Part shown: piece by piece, positions 5,628-6,556 of the stretch
Layout of the letters: each line of letters begins with the position of its first letter
Position numbering within the stretch: position 1 is the stretch's first letter
Assembly (NCBI GenBank): GCA_011525065.1
Contig: WTIY01000109.1
Location: 1-6,556 of the forward strand
Direction: 5' to 3'
Length of the DNA stretch: 6,556 nt
From: Flavobacteriales bacterium
Lineage (GTDB): Bacteria > Bacteroidota > Bacteroidia > Flavobacteriales > Flavobacteriaceae
Notes under the pieces: model-generated
The model's input: only the letters and a program-made list of their open reading frames with translations
What the model was told of the DNA's origin: nothing
Database searches by the model: none
Program-made: the position numbers and the translations under genes

Positions 5628-6556
5628 GTGAAGAGATATTTATTGTTGATTTTGCTGGTCTCAATCCCTGTGGGGCTGATGGCCCAGGTGCAGTTTGAAG
5701 CCAAAGTCAGCAAGAGAAAACTCGGACTGAACGAACGATTGAGAGTTGATTTTGAAATGAATCAGGATGGCGACAATTTTGAGCCGCCCAGCTTTGACGG
5801 ATTTCGGGTTCTTGGGGGGCCAAATCAGTCCATCAGTAATTCATGGATCAATGGGAAAAGGACCTATTCCAAAACCTATAGCTTTTTCTTAGCTCCGCTG
5901 AAGAAGGGACCCATTACCATCGGACAAGCCGTCATTGAAATTGATGATGAACGATATAAATCCCCGCCGGTAGAAGTGATCATTACCGAAGCGGTAGAAA
6001 TCCCAAAAGATGGCAATAATGCGGATTATTTGGCCAGTGAAAACGTTCATTTGGTCGCAGAGGTCTCCAATACCAACCCCTATTTAAACCAAGCCATCAC
6101 GGTTGTTTATAAGTTATACGTTTCCAATCAGGTCAGCATTACCAGCAATTGGCGTGAAATTGATTCACCCAAATACGCCGATTTTTGGAGTCAGACACTG
6201 GATCAAAAGGGTCAGTTAAAAATTTACGAGGGTCAATATCGAGGGGAAGATTATCGATATGTGATTTTGAGAACGACGGTCCTCTATCCTCAGAAAACAG
6301 GTGATTTGAGTATCGAGCCATTGACCTTGGATGTGCCTATTGACGTGCGCTCTAATCGTCGTGATTTCTTTGGCCGATTCCTCACCACAAGAGTCAACAA
6401 AACCATTTCCGCAGGAAGGCGAACCATTAAGGTGAAACCTTTACCCCAAGAAAATCGACCAAGTGATTTTACCGGAGCAGTGGGGTCATTTGATTTTGAC
6501 GCCGAAGTTTCTCGAACGGAGTTGGACGCACAGGAATCTTTGGAATATTCATTGAC
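5628..6556 (+). CDS. batD: BatD, exported beta-sandwich protein, N-terminal half (3' partial)
   Basis: The frame is open to the window edge and gives 309 complete codons. I chose GTG 5628 because it yields a textbook signal peptide, MKRYLLLILLVSIPVGLMA, cut before Q20. An in-frame GTG at 5619, preceded by AAAGGA eight bases upstream, would add MSS and cannot be excluded; no ATG start is available, so an ATG-only gene finder would miss this gene. Two beta-sandwich segments are visible: the first with SKTYSFFLAPLKKGPITIG and YKSPPVEVII (about residues 20-125), the second with NQAITVVYKLYVSN and VILRTTVLYPQKTGDLSIEP (about 140-262). DFTGAVGSF at 280-288 opens the third, as usual in BatD. Family members end in a membrane helix, which would lie beyond the window. 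BatD is expected in the periplasm, working with BatA, BatB and BatC. The gap after batC is 10 bases. No cysteine is seen. Confidence 0.93.
   Translation, partial: MKRYLLLILLVSIPVGLMAQVQFEAKVSKRKLGLNERLRVDFEMNQDGDNFEPPSFDGFRVLGGPNQSISNSWINGKRTYSKTYSFFLAPLKKGPITIGQAVIEIDDERYKSPPVEVIITEAVEIPKDGNNADYLASENVHLVAEVSNTNPYLNQAITVVYKLYVSNQVSITSNWREIDSPKYADFWSQTLDQKGQLKIYEGQYRGEDYRYVILRTTVLYPQKTGDLSIEPLTLDVPIDVRSNRRDFFGRFLTTRVNKTISAGRRTIKVKPLPQENRPSDFTGAVGSFDFDAEVSRTELDAQESLEYSL

Overview
The window is a stretch of one Bat/MoxR gene cluster (Bacteroides aerotolerance type) on the + strand, almost certainly from a member of the Bacteroidota, probably the Flavobacteriia. The grounds are the gene order, the wording of the proteins (for example the DUF58 N-terminus and the BatB start MYQLEEPKYFY), the near absence of strong Shine-Dalgarno sites, and moderate base composition. 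The taxonomic call rests on my memory of family sequences, not on a search.

Layout: 1-134, last 43 codons of a MoxR-type AAA+ ATPase; 135-163, a 29-base gap with no visible signal; 164-1030, a cytoplasmic DUF58 / von Willebrand factor A (vWA) protein started by GTG; 1035-2693, a two-membrane-helix protein with a BatD-like N-terminal domain, a cytoplasmic helical domain and an undescribed C-terminal domain (called here BatX-like); 2690-3694, BatA; 3694-4740, BatB; 4718-5617, BatC with TPR repeats and a very hydrophilic linker; 5628 to the window end, the first 309 codons of BatD, which has a GTG start. There are no tRNAs, rRNAs, mobile elements, CRISPR arrays, terminators or intergenic stretches longer than 29 bases.

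The genes are packed tightly: an ATGA overlap at BatX-like/BatA, a TGATG overlap at BatA/BatB, a 23-base overlap at BatB/BatC, and gaps of only 4 and 10 bases at the other two junctions downstream of the DUF58 gene. They should be co-transcribed and in part translationally coupled. The expected working picture (family knowledge plus inference) is that the MoxR ATPase and DUF58 protein act in the cytoplasm. BatA and BatB would anchor paired metal-binding vWA domains at the inner membrane, probably facing the periplasm. BatC would supply TPR protein-binding surfaces, and BatD and the BatX-like protein beta-sandwich domains on the periplasmic side. All three vWA proteins keep an intact MIDAS metal site. 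The biochemical function of this system is still unresolved in the literature.

The locus is conserved and known, so I do not claim a new system. The least described parts are the BatX-like protein (its apparent kinship with BatD and its roughly 190-residue C-terminal domain), the 96-residue linker of BatC that lacks any hydrophobic residue, and the complete lack of cysteine in every predicted exported or membrane-spanning mature Bat protein seen here.
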